44,792 nt of DNA from Nocardioides pelophilus. GTDB lineage: Bacteria > Actinomycetota > Actinomycetes > Propionibacteriales > Nocardioidaceae. The position numbers and the translations under genes are program-made. The stretch is from NCBI RefSeq assembly GCF_014180685.1, contig NZ_JACEHF010000012.1:1-44792 (forward strand), given 5' to 3'. How positions within the stretch are numbered: position 1 is the stretch's first letter; each line of letters opens with the position of its first letter. Positions 1 to 11,422 of this stretch are shown in pieces. The notes beneath the pieces were generated by a model. It saw only the letters and a list, made by a program, of their open reading frames with translations. It searched no databases and was not told where the DNA came from.

Positions 1-3282
<3,282 letters not shown>

Positions 3283-3347
3283 GGGGTGAACGGTACGTCG
3301 CAGCGATCCCGCCGCGCAGCCGGTCAGGGTCGTCGGAATCTGCCTCG

Positions 3348-3373
3348 GCCGGTTTAACACGGCCGAAACCGGC
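3348..3373. promoter_or_regulatory. Inverted repeat in the xdhA / ABC-transporter divergent promoter region
   Basis: GCCGGTTT (3348-3355) and AAACCGGC (3366-3373) form perfect 8-bp arms around a 10-nt spacer, with a 26-bp footprint. It sits in the 182-bp gap between the divergent xdhA (start 3282) and binding-protein gene (start 3465), so one regulator could control both. No regulator gene is nearby. The operator role is an inference from symmetry and position. Confidence 0.4.
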
Positions 3374-3464
3374 GCCACCGAGTCACGAAACGGTCGTCTC
3401 CTAGCGTCCCTCGTCAGCAACACCCGTTGCGCCTCGGGACCGCCGCCCTCGCTCAGGAGAACGC

Positions 3465-4556
3465 ATGTCACTCTCGTTCCAGCTCCGCCGTACCCGGCGG
3501 CCGGCCGCCGTCGCGCTGGCGGGCGCTCTCTCCCTCGGTCTGGCTGCGTGCGCCTCCGGCGACGATGACGACGAGGCCGCCGACGACGCGAGCCACGGCG
3601 AGCTGACCGTGCAGTACTCCTGGATCAAGAACGAGGAGTTCGCCGGCGAGTTCTACGCCGAGGAGCGCGGCTACTACGAGGACGCCGGCTTCTCCGAGGT
3701 GACGGCGGTGGCCGGGCCGAGCACCGGCGTGGCGGAGCTGCTCGAGGAGACCGTCGACGTCGCGCTCAGCGACGCCGCCTCGGTCGGTGCCGCGATCGCC
3801 GAGGAGGACGTGCCGCTGAAGATCATCGGCGCGACCTTCCAGAAGAACCCCTTCACGATCCTCTCGCTGAAGGACGGTGCCGACATCCAGACGCCGGAGG
3901 ACCTCAAGGGCAAGAAGATCGGCGTCCAGTCGTCCAACGAGAACGTCTTCAACGCGCTGCTCAACGCCAACGGCATCTCGCGCGACGAGGTCGAGGTCGT
4001 GCCGGTGCAGTTCGACCCGACACCGCTCATCGAGGGCGAGGTCGACGGGTTCATGGCCTACCTCACCAACGAGGCGATCACCGTCGGCGCCCAGCAGGAG
4101 GTCACCAACCTGGCGTACGCCGAGAACGGCGTCCCCTACGTCGCGGAGACGTTCACCATCACCGACGCCTTCCTCGCCGAGAACCGCGAGGCGCTGAAGG
4201 ACTTCCTCATCGCCGAGATCAAGGGCTGGACCGACGTCTTCCAGGAGCCGACCGCGGACACCGTCGACCTGGTCGAGAAGTTCTACAACGCGGGCGCGGA
4301 GGCCGGCGACATCAACAAGGACTTCGGGCCCCTGCCGCCGACGACCGGAGAGAGCCTGGAAGCGGAGAAGGAGCTGATCTCGACCGAGGAGACCGAGGCC
4401 AACGGCCTCTTCACGATCTCCGAGGACCTCCAGGCCGAGACCGTCGCGTCGCTGGCCGCTGCCGGTTGGGACGTGGCTGCGGACGACCTCTTCGACACCT
4501 CGCTCCTCGAGGAGATCTACGAGGAGAGCCCCGAGCTCAAGGACTACCTGCCGTGA
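3465..4556 (+). CDS. ABC transporter substrate-binding lipoprotein (NitT/TauT/SsuA-like)
   Basis: This is a 363-aa extracytoplasmic solute-binding protein. The N-terminus has an RRTRR basic segment, a hydrophobic stretch and the lipobox LAAC with the lipidated cysteine at residue 29. An acidic linker follows. The body has the NMT1/SsuA fold signature (EEFAGEFYAEERGYYEDAGF, then PEDLKGKKIGVQ), as in nitrate, sulfonate, pyrimidine-precursor and taurine binding proteins. AGGAGA lies 6 nt before the ATG. It heads an importer operon with an ATPase and two permeases. Divergence from xdhAB suggests a purine or purine-derived ligand (xanthine, urate or allantoin), but the sequence does not show the ligand. 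Confidence 0.85.
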   Translation: MSLSFQLRRTRRPAAVALAGALSLGLAACASGDDDDEAADDASHGELTVQYSWIKNEEFAGEFYAEERGYYEDAGFSEVTAVAGPSTGVAELLEETVDVALSDAASVGAAIAEEDVPLKIIGATFQKNPFTILSLKDGADIQTPEDLKGKKIGVQSSNENVFNALLNANGISRDEVEVVPVQFDPTPLIEGEVDGFMAYLTNEAITVGAQQEVTNLAYAENGVPYVAETFTITDAFLAENREALKDFLIAEIKGWTDVFQEPTADTVDLVEKFYNAGAEAGDINKDFGPLPPTTGESLEAEKELISTEETEANGLFTISEDLQAETVASLAAAGWDVAADDLFDTSLLEEIYEESPELKDYLP

Positions 4557-4559
4557 CCG

Positions 4560-5387
4560 ATGGCTGCTGACCACCGGCTGGATGCCGGCGCCCCCGGCGC
4601 CCCTGGTGGCACCGGCATCCAGATCACCGGTCTCGGGAAGACGTTCCGGTCCCGCGGCCGCACCACGGTCGCCCTCGAGGACGCCCACCTGCACACCGAT
4701 CGGGGCGAGTTCCTGGCGCTGCTCGGCCCCTCCGGCTGCGGCAAGTCCACGATCCTGCGCATCCTCGCCGATCTCGACGAGCCGACGACCGGTGAGGCGC
4801 TGGTCGACCTGAAGGCGCCCGCCGAGCTCCGGCGCAACAGCGAGCTGGGCATCGCCTTCCAGGACCACGCCCTCCTGCCGTGGCGCACGGTGCGGAGGAA
4901 CATCCGGCTGCCGTTCGAGGTCGCGGGCCGCGACGTCGACAAGGCGTACGTCGAGGAGCTCATCGACCTCGTGGGCCTCCGCGGCTTCGAGGACGCCAAA
5001 CCGGCGCAGCTCTCCGGCGGCATGCGGCAACGGGTCTCGATCGCTCGGGCCCTCGCCCTCAAGCCGTCGGTCCTGCTGCTCGACGAGCCGTTCGGTGCGC
5101 TCGACGACATGACCCGCCAGAACCTGAACCTCGAGCTGCTGCGGATCTGGACCGAGAAACCGGCCACCACGCTGCTGGTGACCCACGGCATCTCGGAGGC
5201 GATCTTCCTCGCCGACAGGGTCGCTGTGATGTCGCCGCGACCGGGGCGGATCAAGGCGATCATCGACGTCACCCTGCCTCGGCCGCGGACCCCCGAGATG
5301 ATGCGGACACCGGAGTTCCACGCGCTGCAGGACCAGGCGGCCGAGCTGTTGTTCGGCGCCGACGGGCGCGCCGAGGCGGAGTCGTGA
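4560..5387 (+). CDS. ABC transporter ATP-binding protein (NitT/TauT family)
   Basis: This is a 275-aa ATPase that drives the importer. It has Walker [10 protein letters not shown], a Q-loop in [14 protein letters not shown], signature [14 protein letters not shown], Walker [12 protein letters not shown] and the H-loop histidine in VTHGISEA. The arrangement is that of SsuB/TauB-type nitrate, sulfonate and taurine ATPases. The start codon follows the binding-protein stop by 3 nt, and its own stop overlaps the first permease by 4 nt (GTGA), so the operon is tightly coupled. The first 20 or so residues are Gly/Pro/Ala-rich and not conserved. Confidence 0.92.
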   Translation: MAADHRLDAGAPGAPGGTGIQITGLGKTFRSRGRTTVALEDAHLHTDRGEFLALLGPSGCGKSTILRILADLDEPTTGEALVDLKAPAELRRNSELGIAFQDHALLPWRTVRRNIRLPFEVAGRDVDKAYVEELIDLVGLRGFEDAKPAQLSGGMRQRVSIARALALKPSVLLLDEPFGALDDMTRQNLNLELLRIWTEKPATTLLVTHGISEAIFLADRVAVMSPRPGRIKAIIDVTLPRPRTPEMMRTPEFHALQDQAAELLFGADGRAEAES

Positions 5388-6184
5388 CCCGGCGCCTCCC
5401 CGGCTGGCTCGCGAGCATCATCGGCGCGGTCGCCGTACTCGCGTTGTGGTGGGTGGTGTCGGCGGCCTTCTACCGCCCCGAGGTCGAGGGCGGCTACACG
5501 CCGCTGCCGTCACCGTGGGCGGTGTTCGGGACGTTGGCGCGCGACGGTCCCGGCGCGTACTGGACCTACTTCAACGTGACCATCACCGAGGCCTTCCGCG
5601 GCTTCCTCTGGGGCAACGGCCTCGCCCTGCTGCTCTCGTCGCTCGTCCTCGTCGTGCCGCGGTTGGAGCGACTGGTCGTCCAGGTCGCCGTGATCACCTA
5701 CTGCCTGCCGATCGTCGCGATCGGCGGCATCGCGGTGATCGTGCTCGGCGGCGCGGAGAACCCGGGCGACCCGTCGTCGACGGCGATCTTCCTCGCCGCG
5801 ATGTGCTGCTTCTTCACGACGGTCGTGGGCGCGCTGCTCGGCTTCAAGTCGGCCGACCAGGCGAGCCTCGACGTGGTCCGCGTGTACGGCGGCAACCGTC
5901 TCAGCCAGCTGACCAAGGTGCGCCTCGTGGCCGCCCTGCCCGCCATCCTCAACGCGCTGCAGATCGCCGTTCCCAGCGCGTTCCTGGGCGCCGTGCTGGG
6001 CGAGTACATGGGCAAGATCGACATCAGCGTCGGAACCCAGCTCATCAAGTTCCAGCAGGCGCTGGACTCCGAGCGGCTGTGGGCGCTGTTCCTCCTGAGC
6101 GCCCTCGTCGCGATGATCGGCTACGGGCTGGTCGGGCTGGTCGCCCGCTTCGTCACCCCGTGGGTCTCCGGGCGTCCGTCGTGA
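5384..6184 (+). CDS. ABC transporter permease 1 (SsuC/TauC-like)
   Basis: This 266-aa membrane protein has about six hydrophobic segments, beginning with [20 protein letters not shown]. The cytoplasmic EAA loop that contacts the ATPase lies in [19 protein letters not shown]. The GTG start overlaps the ATPase stop (GTGA), and the end overlaps the next permease in the same way. It is homologous to the second permease, so the channel is probably a heterodimer. NitT/TauT systems more often use one permease as a homodimer, so two paralogues in one operon is a distinguishing feature. Confidence 0.9.
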   Translation: MTRRLPGWLASIIGAVAVLALWWVVSAAFYRPEVEGGYTPLPSPWAVFGTLARDGPGAYWTYFNVTITEAFRGFLWGNGLALLLSSLVLVVPRLERLVVQVAVITYCLPIVAIGGIAVIVLGGAENPGDPSSTAIFLAAMCCFFTTVVGALLGFKSADQASLDVVRVYGGNRLSQLTKVRLVAALPAILNALQIAVPSAFLGAVLGEYMGKIDISVGTQLIKFQQALDSERLWALFLLSALVAMIGYGLVGLVARFVTPWVSGRPS

Positions 6185-7050
6185 GCACCGTCGACGCGAC
6201 CTCGACCAGGCGGGCCCTGCAGCGCCAGCGCCGCGCCACCGTCCTGAGGGTCATCGGTGAAGGGTCGCTGAATGCCGTCGTCACCCTGGTCGTGGTCGTG
6301 GCCCTCTGGGAGCTCCTGCTCCGGCTGGCCGACGTGTCCGACTTCGCGGCCAAGCGGCCCGGCGACGTCTGGAGCTTCCTGTTCGTCACCGAGCCAGGAG
6401 CCGCGGCCGACGACACCGCCGCGGCGCACCGCGAGCTGCTGGCGCCGCTGGTGATCGACACGATGCAGGACGCCGCGCTCGGCTTCGTCACCGGCATGGT
6501 GATCGCCACCGCGCTCGCGCTGGCATTCACCCTGTCCAAGACGGTCGAGGCCGGCGTACTGCCCTTTGCCCTGTTCCTCCGCAGCGTGCCCCTCGTCGCG
6601 ATCGCGCCGGCGATCCTGCTGCTGACCGGCATCGGCACCACCCTGTCGGTCGCAGTCATCGGCTGCATCGTCGTGCTGTTCCCCGCGCTGGCATCGGTGA
6701 TGTTCGGGCTCAGCAGGGCCAGCCGGGAGAGCCTCGACCTGGTCCACGTCTACGGTGGCGGCAGCCTCGCCGCGCTCGCCAAGGTCGCGATCCCGGGAGC
6801 GATGCCGTCGATCTTCGCGGCGGCACGGGTCTCGGTGCCGGGCGCGGTCACGGGCGCGATGCTCGCCGAGTGGCTCTCGACCGGCGCCGGGGTCGGCGGG
6901 AAGTTCGAAGCCTTCCGAGCCTCGGTGAAGTACGACGAGCTCTGGGCGGCGATCGCCCTCGTCACCTTCCTGACGCTCGTGCTCTACAACGTCGTACAAC
7001 TGCTCGAGGGCCTGGTGCTCGCCCGGATGGGCATGGCAGACGCGCGGTAG
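6181..7050 (+). CDS. ABC transporter permease 2 (SsuC/TauC-like)
   Basis: This 289-aa membrane protein is the last gene of the importer operon. It starts at a GTG overlapping the preceding stop codon. Visible features are a short basic N-terminus (RRALQRQRRATVLRV), several transmembrane segments, and the EAA-type loop LDLVHVYGGGSLAALAKVAI, which closely parallels that of permease 1. Compared with permease 1 it carries extra sequence after the first membrane helix (around EPGAAADDTAAAHRELLA). Function follows from the operon; the transported compound is unknown. Confidence 0.9.
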   Translation: MSTVDATSTRRALQRQRRATVLRVIGEGSLNAVVTLVVVVALWELLLRLADVSDFAAKRPGDVWSFLFVTEPGAAADDTAAAHRELLAPLVIDTMQDAALGFVTGMVIATALALAFTLSKTVEAGVLPFALFLRSVPLVAIAPAILLLTGIGTTLSVAVIGCIVVLFPALASVMFGLSRASRESLDLVHVYGGGSLAALAKVAIPGAMPSIFAAARVSVPGAVTGAMLAEWLSTGAGVGGKFEAFRASVKYDELWAAIALVTFLTLVLYNVVQLLEGLVLARMGMADAR

Positions 7051-7059
7051 CGACCTCGG

Positions 7060-7158
7060 TCAGACGCGGGCCAGGCGGCGCGTCACCCAGGCGACGAAGA
7101 GCTTCGCGTGCCGGACGTGCCACCCGATCGAGTGGTGCACCTTCTCCTGCTGTCGCAC
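7060..7158 (-). CDS. Possible 32-aa basic small protein
   Basis: A GTG-initiated frame (VRQQEKVHHSIGWHVRHAKL onward, ending in TRRLARV) has GGGAGG 5 nt before the start. An in-frame TAA lies ten codons upstream of the GTG, which fixes the start. It is rich in His, Arg and aromatic residues and includes a short hydrophobic patch (LFVAWV). It lies convergent to the second permease gene. I recognise no family. The ribosome-binding site is the main argument for it; an open frame this short can arise by chance in GC-rich DNA. Confidence 0.35.
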   Translation of the reverse strand: MRQQEKVHHSIGWHVRHAKLFVAWVTRRLARV

Positions 7159-7229
7159 CGCGACCTCCCTCAGCCGAGCTGATATCTGTTACGACGCGCG
7201 AGCCGGACGATTGGTTGCATCGGACGGAC

Positions 7230-7439
7230 TTATCGTCCCCGACGCTCGTTGCCCCGCCGGTAGTTGCCCGTCGCACGAGCGAGCAGCTCCTGGTCCTGGT
7301 CCTCGTCCTCCCCGAGCAACGAGACCAGCCGCTCCGCCCGCGTCCCGCCGACGGTGACCACCAGCCGTCCGCCCCGGCTGACCAGCACCCGCCCGTCCTT
7401 GGTCACGCGGTAGGAGAACGGGTCGTCTTCCAGTCCCAT
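7230..7439 (-). CDS. Conserved actinobacterial small protein of unknown function
   Basis: This 69-aa protein (MGLEDDPFSYRVTKDGRVLV at the start) contains VVTVGGTRAERLVSLL and ends ARATGNYRRGNERRGR. It resembles a short uncharacterised family seen often in actinobacteria, with a predicted beta-rich N-terminal half, a helix, and the ARATGNxxRGNERR tail; this is recalled, not searched. The start is uncertain: an ATG at 7475 adds 12 residues and has a weak GAGG in front. Function is unknown. It lies just downstream of the left hairpin-repeat array and reads away from it. Confidence 0.6.
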   Translation of the reverse strand: MGLEDDPFSYRVTKDGRVLVSRGGRLVVTVGGTRAERLVSLLGEDEDQDQELLARATGNYRRGNERRGR

Positions 7440-7500
7440 CCCCTGAGTCAACACCGCCGGCACAAGCACCCGCATGAGCCTCAGCGACCGGCGGGAGTCC

Positions 7501-7744
7501 GGTGGTCGAGGAGGTCGCGCAGCGACCGTCACGAGACCCCCGTCCCGTTGGTCGAGGAGGTCGCGCCGCGCCGGCCCTCCGGTGGTCGAGGAGGTCGCGC
7601 AGCGACCGTCACGAGACCCTGTCGCGGTGGTCGAGGAGGTCGCGCAGCGACCGTCACGAGACCCCCGTCCCGGTGGTCGAGGAGGTCGCGCCGCGCCGGC
7701 CCCCCCGCTGGTCGAGGAGGTCGCGCAGCGACCGTCACGAGACC
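7501..7744 (+). repeat. Left REP-like hairpin array (six copies, four full and two truncated)
   Basis: A 38-bp unit reads GGTGGTCGAGG-AGGTCGC-GCA-GCGACC-GTCACGAGACC; its core GGTCGC-GCA-GCGACC is a perfect hairpin. Full copies are at 7501-7538, 7581-7618, 7626-7663 and 7707-7744 (last with one mismatch). Truncated copies at about 7548-7571 and 7672-7698 keep the GGTCGAGGAGGTCGC half and then diverge to CCGCGCCGGCC. Copies 1-3 and 4-6 are offset by 124-126 bp, so a three-copy block has been duplicated. No coding function is apparent. The array occupies the gap of about 350 bp between the small unknown gene and the DUF222 gene. Confidence 0.93.
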
Positions 7745-7795
7745 CCCGGGCATGCCTGTGGCCCCGCCGGGGGGCGGGGTCCAGTGGTGTGGTGG

Positions 7796-9184
7796 TCAGG
7801 TTGGTGGTTCGGTCCAGCCGGGGTCGACCCAGTCGGGTGGATCCGGGTCGGGATCCACGGGTCGGGGTGGGTCGAGGGTTCGGGTGCCGGTGTGGCCGAC
7901 GAGCCAGTGCTGTCCGTGGGGGCTGGACCACAGGTACGTCCCGGGTTGGACGACGACGTAGCGCCAGTAGCCGAAGGTCTTGGCCCGGTGATGTCGCCGA
8001 CACAAAGGGACCAGGTTGCAGGGGCAGGTAGAGCCGCCGGTGGCGTGGGGATGCGCGTGGTCGAGGTCGCAGCGTTCGGCACGACGGACACAGTGCGGGG
8101 CGCGACAGGTGTGGTCGCGCAGCTCGACCCGGCGTCGGAGCCGGTCGGGGATCTCGTAGGAGTCGACCGGGACGTGATCGTTGAGGTCGATCACGGGTCG
8201 CACGATCACGGTGGTGCCGGGCTGTGCGCACCACAGGCGGATCTGCTCGGCCGGCACCGGGGTCTGGGTATTGCCCCACCGACCCACGGTGTTGCAGCCG
8301 GCGGCCGTACTGGCGGTGCCGGTGAGGGCGGTGTCGGTGAGGTGGACGAACAGCTCGACCTTCCGACCCGGCACGGTGCGCAGCTCACCGGTCTCCGGGT
8401 CGACGACCTCCAGGTCCAGTGACCGGTCGTGTCGTGCCAGCTCACCGGCGGCCATCGAGCGGCGCACGTCGAGGGACTCCGGGCAACCCAGCTGGCCCAG
8501 GACGGTGGCGTGGCGGGTGAGTGCCTGGTCGAGGTCCATCGCGTCGGCGGCATCGAGCACCCCGGAGATGTGGGTGACTCCCTGCCCGGCCTCGGGGGCG
8601 TGGATGGTGAAGTGCCGGTGATCGGCGCTCTCCTTGCGCCGTTCCTCCGCAGCCTCGGGGTCGAACCTGTCGATCGCCTCGGCCACGAGGCGTTCGACCT
8701 GGACCCAGGTGCAGGTCGGCAACGCGAAGGCCAGGTTACGGTCCACGAACCCCGCCGCGTCCGCGGAGAGGCTGCGGGTGAGCTCGGCGACCCGCAGCGC
8801 CTTCCACACCGGGACCTTCCCGGCGACGACGGCGTCGCGGACCCGCGGCAGGCGCCAGCCGCACTCGACGACCTTCCCGACATGGTCCCGGCCACCGTCC
8901 AACGACCGGCCCAGGGTCGCGACCAGCTCGGTCAACCCGAACTCGCTGACCAGCGGTGCCCCGGGGCCCGCGATCGGGATCCCGGTATCGACATAGGAGT
9001 CGCGGATCGTCGCCGCGCCCTCGAGATCGTCGACCACGTTCGCATCAGCCCACGCGATCACGTTGCGGAACTCCTCGACCTCGACCCGCTGCCGGGCCTG
9101 GACGCCGTCGGCGAGGTCGCGCAGCAGCTCGGCGGTGGACCGGCCGTCCGATCCTGCCACCCAAGCACCCCGTGTCTGTTCCAT
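7796..9184 (-). CDS. DUF222 / HNH endonuclease protein (13E12 repeat family)
   Basis: This is a 462-aa protein. The first ~330 residues match the DUF222 region typical of the multicopy '13E12' proteins of actinobacteria (for example DAAGFVDRNLAFALPTCTWV and HISGVLDAADAMDLDQAL). The C-terminal HNH nuclease domain (about residues 353-405) has zinc-type cysteines in HTCRAPHCVRRAERCDLDH, then HATGGSTCPCNLVPLCRRHH, so catalytic and zinc residues look intact. A Pro/Asp-rich tail follows. It starts at the ATG preceding EQTRGAWVAG; the open frame continues upstream only through repeat DNA. It is enclosed by repeat arrays in opposite orientation (7501-7744 and 9268-9563). Biological role is unknown; family members vary in copy number between genomes. 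Confidence 0.9.
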   Translation of the reverse strand: MEQTRGAWVAGSDGRSTAELLRDLADGVQARQRVEVEEFRNVIAWADANVVDDLEGAATIRDSYVDTGIPIAGPGAPLVSEFGLTELVATLGRSLDGGRDHVGKVVECGWRLPRVRDAVVAGKVPVWKALRVAELTRSLSADAAGFVDRNLAFALPTCTWVQVERLVAEAIDRFDPEAAEERRKESADHRHFTIHAPEAGQGVTHISGVLDAADAMDLDQALTRHATVLGQLGCPESLDVRRSMAAGELARHDRSLDLEVVDPETGELRTVPGRKVELFVHLTDTALTGTASTAAGCNTVGRWGNTQTPVPAEQIRLWCAQPGTTVIVRPVIDLNDHVPVDSYEIPDRLRRRVELRDHTCRAPHCVRRAERCDLDHAHPHATGGSTCPCNLVPLCRRHHRAKTFGYWRYVVVQPGTYLWSSPHGQHWLVGHTGTRTLDPPRPVDPDPDPPDWVDPGWTEPPT

Positions 9185-9267
9185 GGAGAACAGTGAACAC
9201 GAGGGCTCCGACACAACCAAACGACCCGCGACTGCCTGTGGACAAGGCACGACGACCGACCTCGCGG

Positions 9268-9563
9268 GGTCTCGTGACGGTCGCTGCGCGACCTCCTCGA
9301 CCACCGGAACGCAGCGACCTCCTCGACCACCGGCGCGAGGGGTCTCGTGACGGTCGCTGCGCGACCTCCTCGACCACCGAAGAGCAGCGTCCCTCCTCGA
9401 CCGACCTCGCCGGGGGTCTCGTGACGGTCGCTGCGCGACCTCCTCGACCACCGATGGAGCGCAAGGTTCCGGCGCGGGGGTCTCGTGACGGTCGCTGCGC
9501 GACCTCCTCGACCACCGACCTCGCGGGTCTCGTGACGGTCGCTGCGCGACCTCCTCGACCACC
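9268..9563 (-). repeat. Right REP-like hairpin array (five full and two truncated copies), inverted relative to the left array
   Basis: This is the same 38-bp unit as at 7501-7744 but on the opposite strand. Full copies are at 9268-9305, 9341-9378, 9415-9452, 9479-9516 and 9526-9563. Truncated copies at about 9311-9331 and 9384-9404 keep only the CTCCTCGACC-side half. Spacers are irregular (about 9-36 bp) and unrelated apart from a recurring GACCTCGCGGG. The array fills the gap between the DUF222 start codon (9184) and the hydrolase stop (9578); 9185-9267 should hold the DUF222 promoter, but no convincing -35/-10 pair is visible. Confidence 0.93.
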
Positions 9564-9577
9564 GGCGGCGCGGGCGG

Positions 9578-11392
9578 CTATCGGACGACGGGGAGGGTGA
9601 GGGTCTGGCCCGGGCCGGAGGCGATGGTGACCGGGGTGGGCTCGAGTCCACCGCGGTAGTTGATCGAGCCTCCGGCGACGATCAACCGGATCCGGTGGCC
9701 GGGCTCGAACCGGTGCACGATCGCGGGCAGCCGCACGGTGAAGGGCTTGGTGACATCGGGGATCCGGACGGGCGCCTCGAGACCGCGGATCAGGCGGGCC
9801 TTGCCGTCGGGACCGACGTCGGCGACCTTCACGTAGACGACGAGCATGCCCGCCTCGCCGATCGCCTGGGTGACGGCGGCGCTCGGTGCGCTCACCTTCA
9901 GCCGCGCGACCGGCGTGCCGACGACGGAGACCGGAGCGGTGAGGGCCGGCGTCTGCCAGGAGGCGTACGTGCCGGGCAGGTCGGTGACCTCGTTGACGGG
10001 CTGGCTGCCGAGGTAGCCGCCCAGCACGTCGAGGGTGTTGATCCCGGTCGGCAACCCGGCCGCGGTCGTGAGGAACGACTGCGAGCCGGCCCGCGTCGTC
10101 GTACCGGTGACGAGGTCCCCACTCCCCGACAACCGGTAGACGCGGTCGCTGCCGACCGGGAAGGACGAGGCCGTTGCGTACGCCGGCGCGGCGTTGCCGT
10201 CGTAGCTCACCCAGTCGCGGAAGTAGGCGAACTCGGGTCCGGTCCCGACGTCGGAGTCCTTGAGGTAGTGGTCCATCCAGCGCACGATCCGCCCGGTCTC
10301 GTAGTGAGCCTTGGGGTCGAGGTCGGCGAGGTCGATCTCGCCGGGCGCAGCGGGACCGGAGTGACCCCACGAGTGCCAGATCATCTTGACGTCGGTGCCC
10401 TGCCTCTGCAGCGCCTGGTAGGTCGCGATCGCCTCGTTGAGGTTGAAGAGGGTGTCGTTCTCGCCCTGGGCGAGCAGCACGGGCACCTTGATCCGCGGGA
10501 GGTACGACGCGACCGACGCATGGCGGAGGGAAGCGACGTCACCGGCTTGCAGGTAGCCGGTGGCGCCGCCGGCCACGAGCGCGGGACACACGAAGTCCGC
10601 GAAGTTCGGGCAGGTCAGCAGGTCGGGCGGGACCTGTCCGTTCTGGAGGTCGCTGGTGAGCCCGACGGCCGACAGCCCGACGCCCCACCAGAGCTTGGCC
10701 GAGCCCGAGTGCGCGGTCGAGACGCCCCTGGTCTGGTCGGTGCCGTTCGGAGCCAGGCTGTAGCTGAGGTCGTTCCAGGTGATCAGCGGCACCAGGGTGT
10801 CGACCCGTGCGTCCATCGCCGCGGTCGCGAACTGGAACCCGCCGCCGTAGGAGCCGCCGAGCGTGCCGACCCGCGGATCGATCTTCCGCGCGATCCCGCG
10901 GTGGTCGACGCGGTCGTGCACGACGACGCCGAGGCGCGGGGCCGGCTGGGTGTAAGCTGCGTCGAGGTAGGCGATGCCACCGGCGCCGCCGAGATAGCTG
11001 ACCAGCTGGCGGCCGGCCTTGCCGTCCCAGTCCGGGTCGTCGAGCGTGATCTTGCAGGAGGAGCCTCCGAAGCCGAGACCGGAGTACGACAGGACGACGT
11101 ACCCACGACTGGCGAAGGCCTGCCCGATCCCCACCTGGTCGTCCTTGGACCCGCCGAACCCGTTGGTCGTGAGGATCGCGGGCACCCGGTTCGTCCTGGT
11201 CGCCCTGGTCGGCACGTAGACATCGCCGACGACGTCGCAGACCTGGTCGTCGTCGGGGCCGACGACCACCTTGAAGTGCAGCGTCGTGACCGTGTACGCC
11301 GGCGCGGCCGATGCCGGTCCGGAGCCGCTCGGGACCAGCGCCACCAGGGTCAGCAGCAGAACGAGCAGGACGGACAGCCGCAGATGACGCAC
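9578..11392 (-). CDS. Secreted alpha/beta-hydrolase, X-Pro dipeptidyl-peptidase (CocE/NonD) type
   Basis: This protein of about 604 aa has a clear signal peptide (VRHLRLSVLLVLLLTLVALV, cleavage after ...GPASA). The alpha/beta-hydrolase core has the nucleophile elbow GGSYGGG, an acid candidate in QGENDTLFN and a histidine in WHSWGHSGPA. The C-terminal ~200 residues look like the jelly-roll domain of the CocE/X-Pro dipeptidyl-peptidase S15 group. Substrate (peptide or ester) cannot be told. The start is GTG 11392 or TTG 11401; neither has a strong ribosome-binding site. The gene follows the acetyltransferase gene by 30 bp on the same strand, and its 3' end abuts the right repeat array. Confidence 0.85.
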   Translation of the reverse strand: MRHLRLSVLLVLLLTLVALVPSGSGPASAAPAYTVTTLHFKVVVGPDDDQVCDVVGDVYVPTRATRTNRVPAILTTNGFGGSKDDQVGIGQAFASRGYVVLSYSGLGFGGSSCKITLDDPDWDGKAGRQLVSYLGGAGGIAYLDAAYTQPAPRLGVVVHDRVDHRGIARKIDPRVGTLGGSYGGGFQFATAAMDARVDTLVPLITWNDLSYSLAPNGTDQTRGVSTAHSGSAKLWWGVGLSAVGLTSDLQNGQVPPDLLTCPNFADFVCPALVAGGATGYLQAGDVASLRHASVASYLPRIKVPVLLAQGENDTLFNLNEAIATYQALQRQGTDVKMIWHSWGHSGPAAPGEIDLADLDPKAHYETGRIVRWMDHYLKDSDVGTGPEFAYFRDWVSYDGNAAPAYATASSFPVGSDRVYRLSGSGDLVTGTTTRAGSQSFLTTAAGLPTGINTLDVLGGYLGSQPVNEVTDLPGTYASWQTPALTAPVSVVGTPVARLKVSAPSAAVTQAIGEAGMLVVYVKVADVGPDGKARLIRGLEAPVRIPDVTKPFTVRLPAIVHRFEPGHRIRLIVAGGSINYRGGLEPTPVTIASGPGQTLTLPVVR

Positions 11393-11422
11393 GCAGGACA
11401 AACGACCCGGACGTGACCGCGG

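Noticed and set aside
9185..9562. N-terminal extension of the DUF222 protein through the right repeat array
   Set aside because: The frame stays open only because the hairpin unit lacks stops in it. The extension encodes repeated VVEEVAQRPSRDP-type peptide from repeat DNA, and family-like sequence starts at the ATG at 9184.
7501..9563. CRISPR array
   Set aside because: Repeat units of 38 bp are regular, but spacers vary from about 7 to 36 bp, are low-complexity and partly shared. The orientation flips around a gene, and no cas genes are present.
7501..9563. Classical insertion sequence
   Set aside because: No transposase domain, DDE motif or target-site duplication is visible; the enclosed protein is DUF222-HNH.
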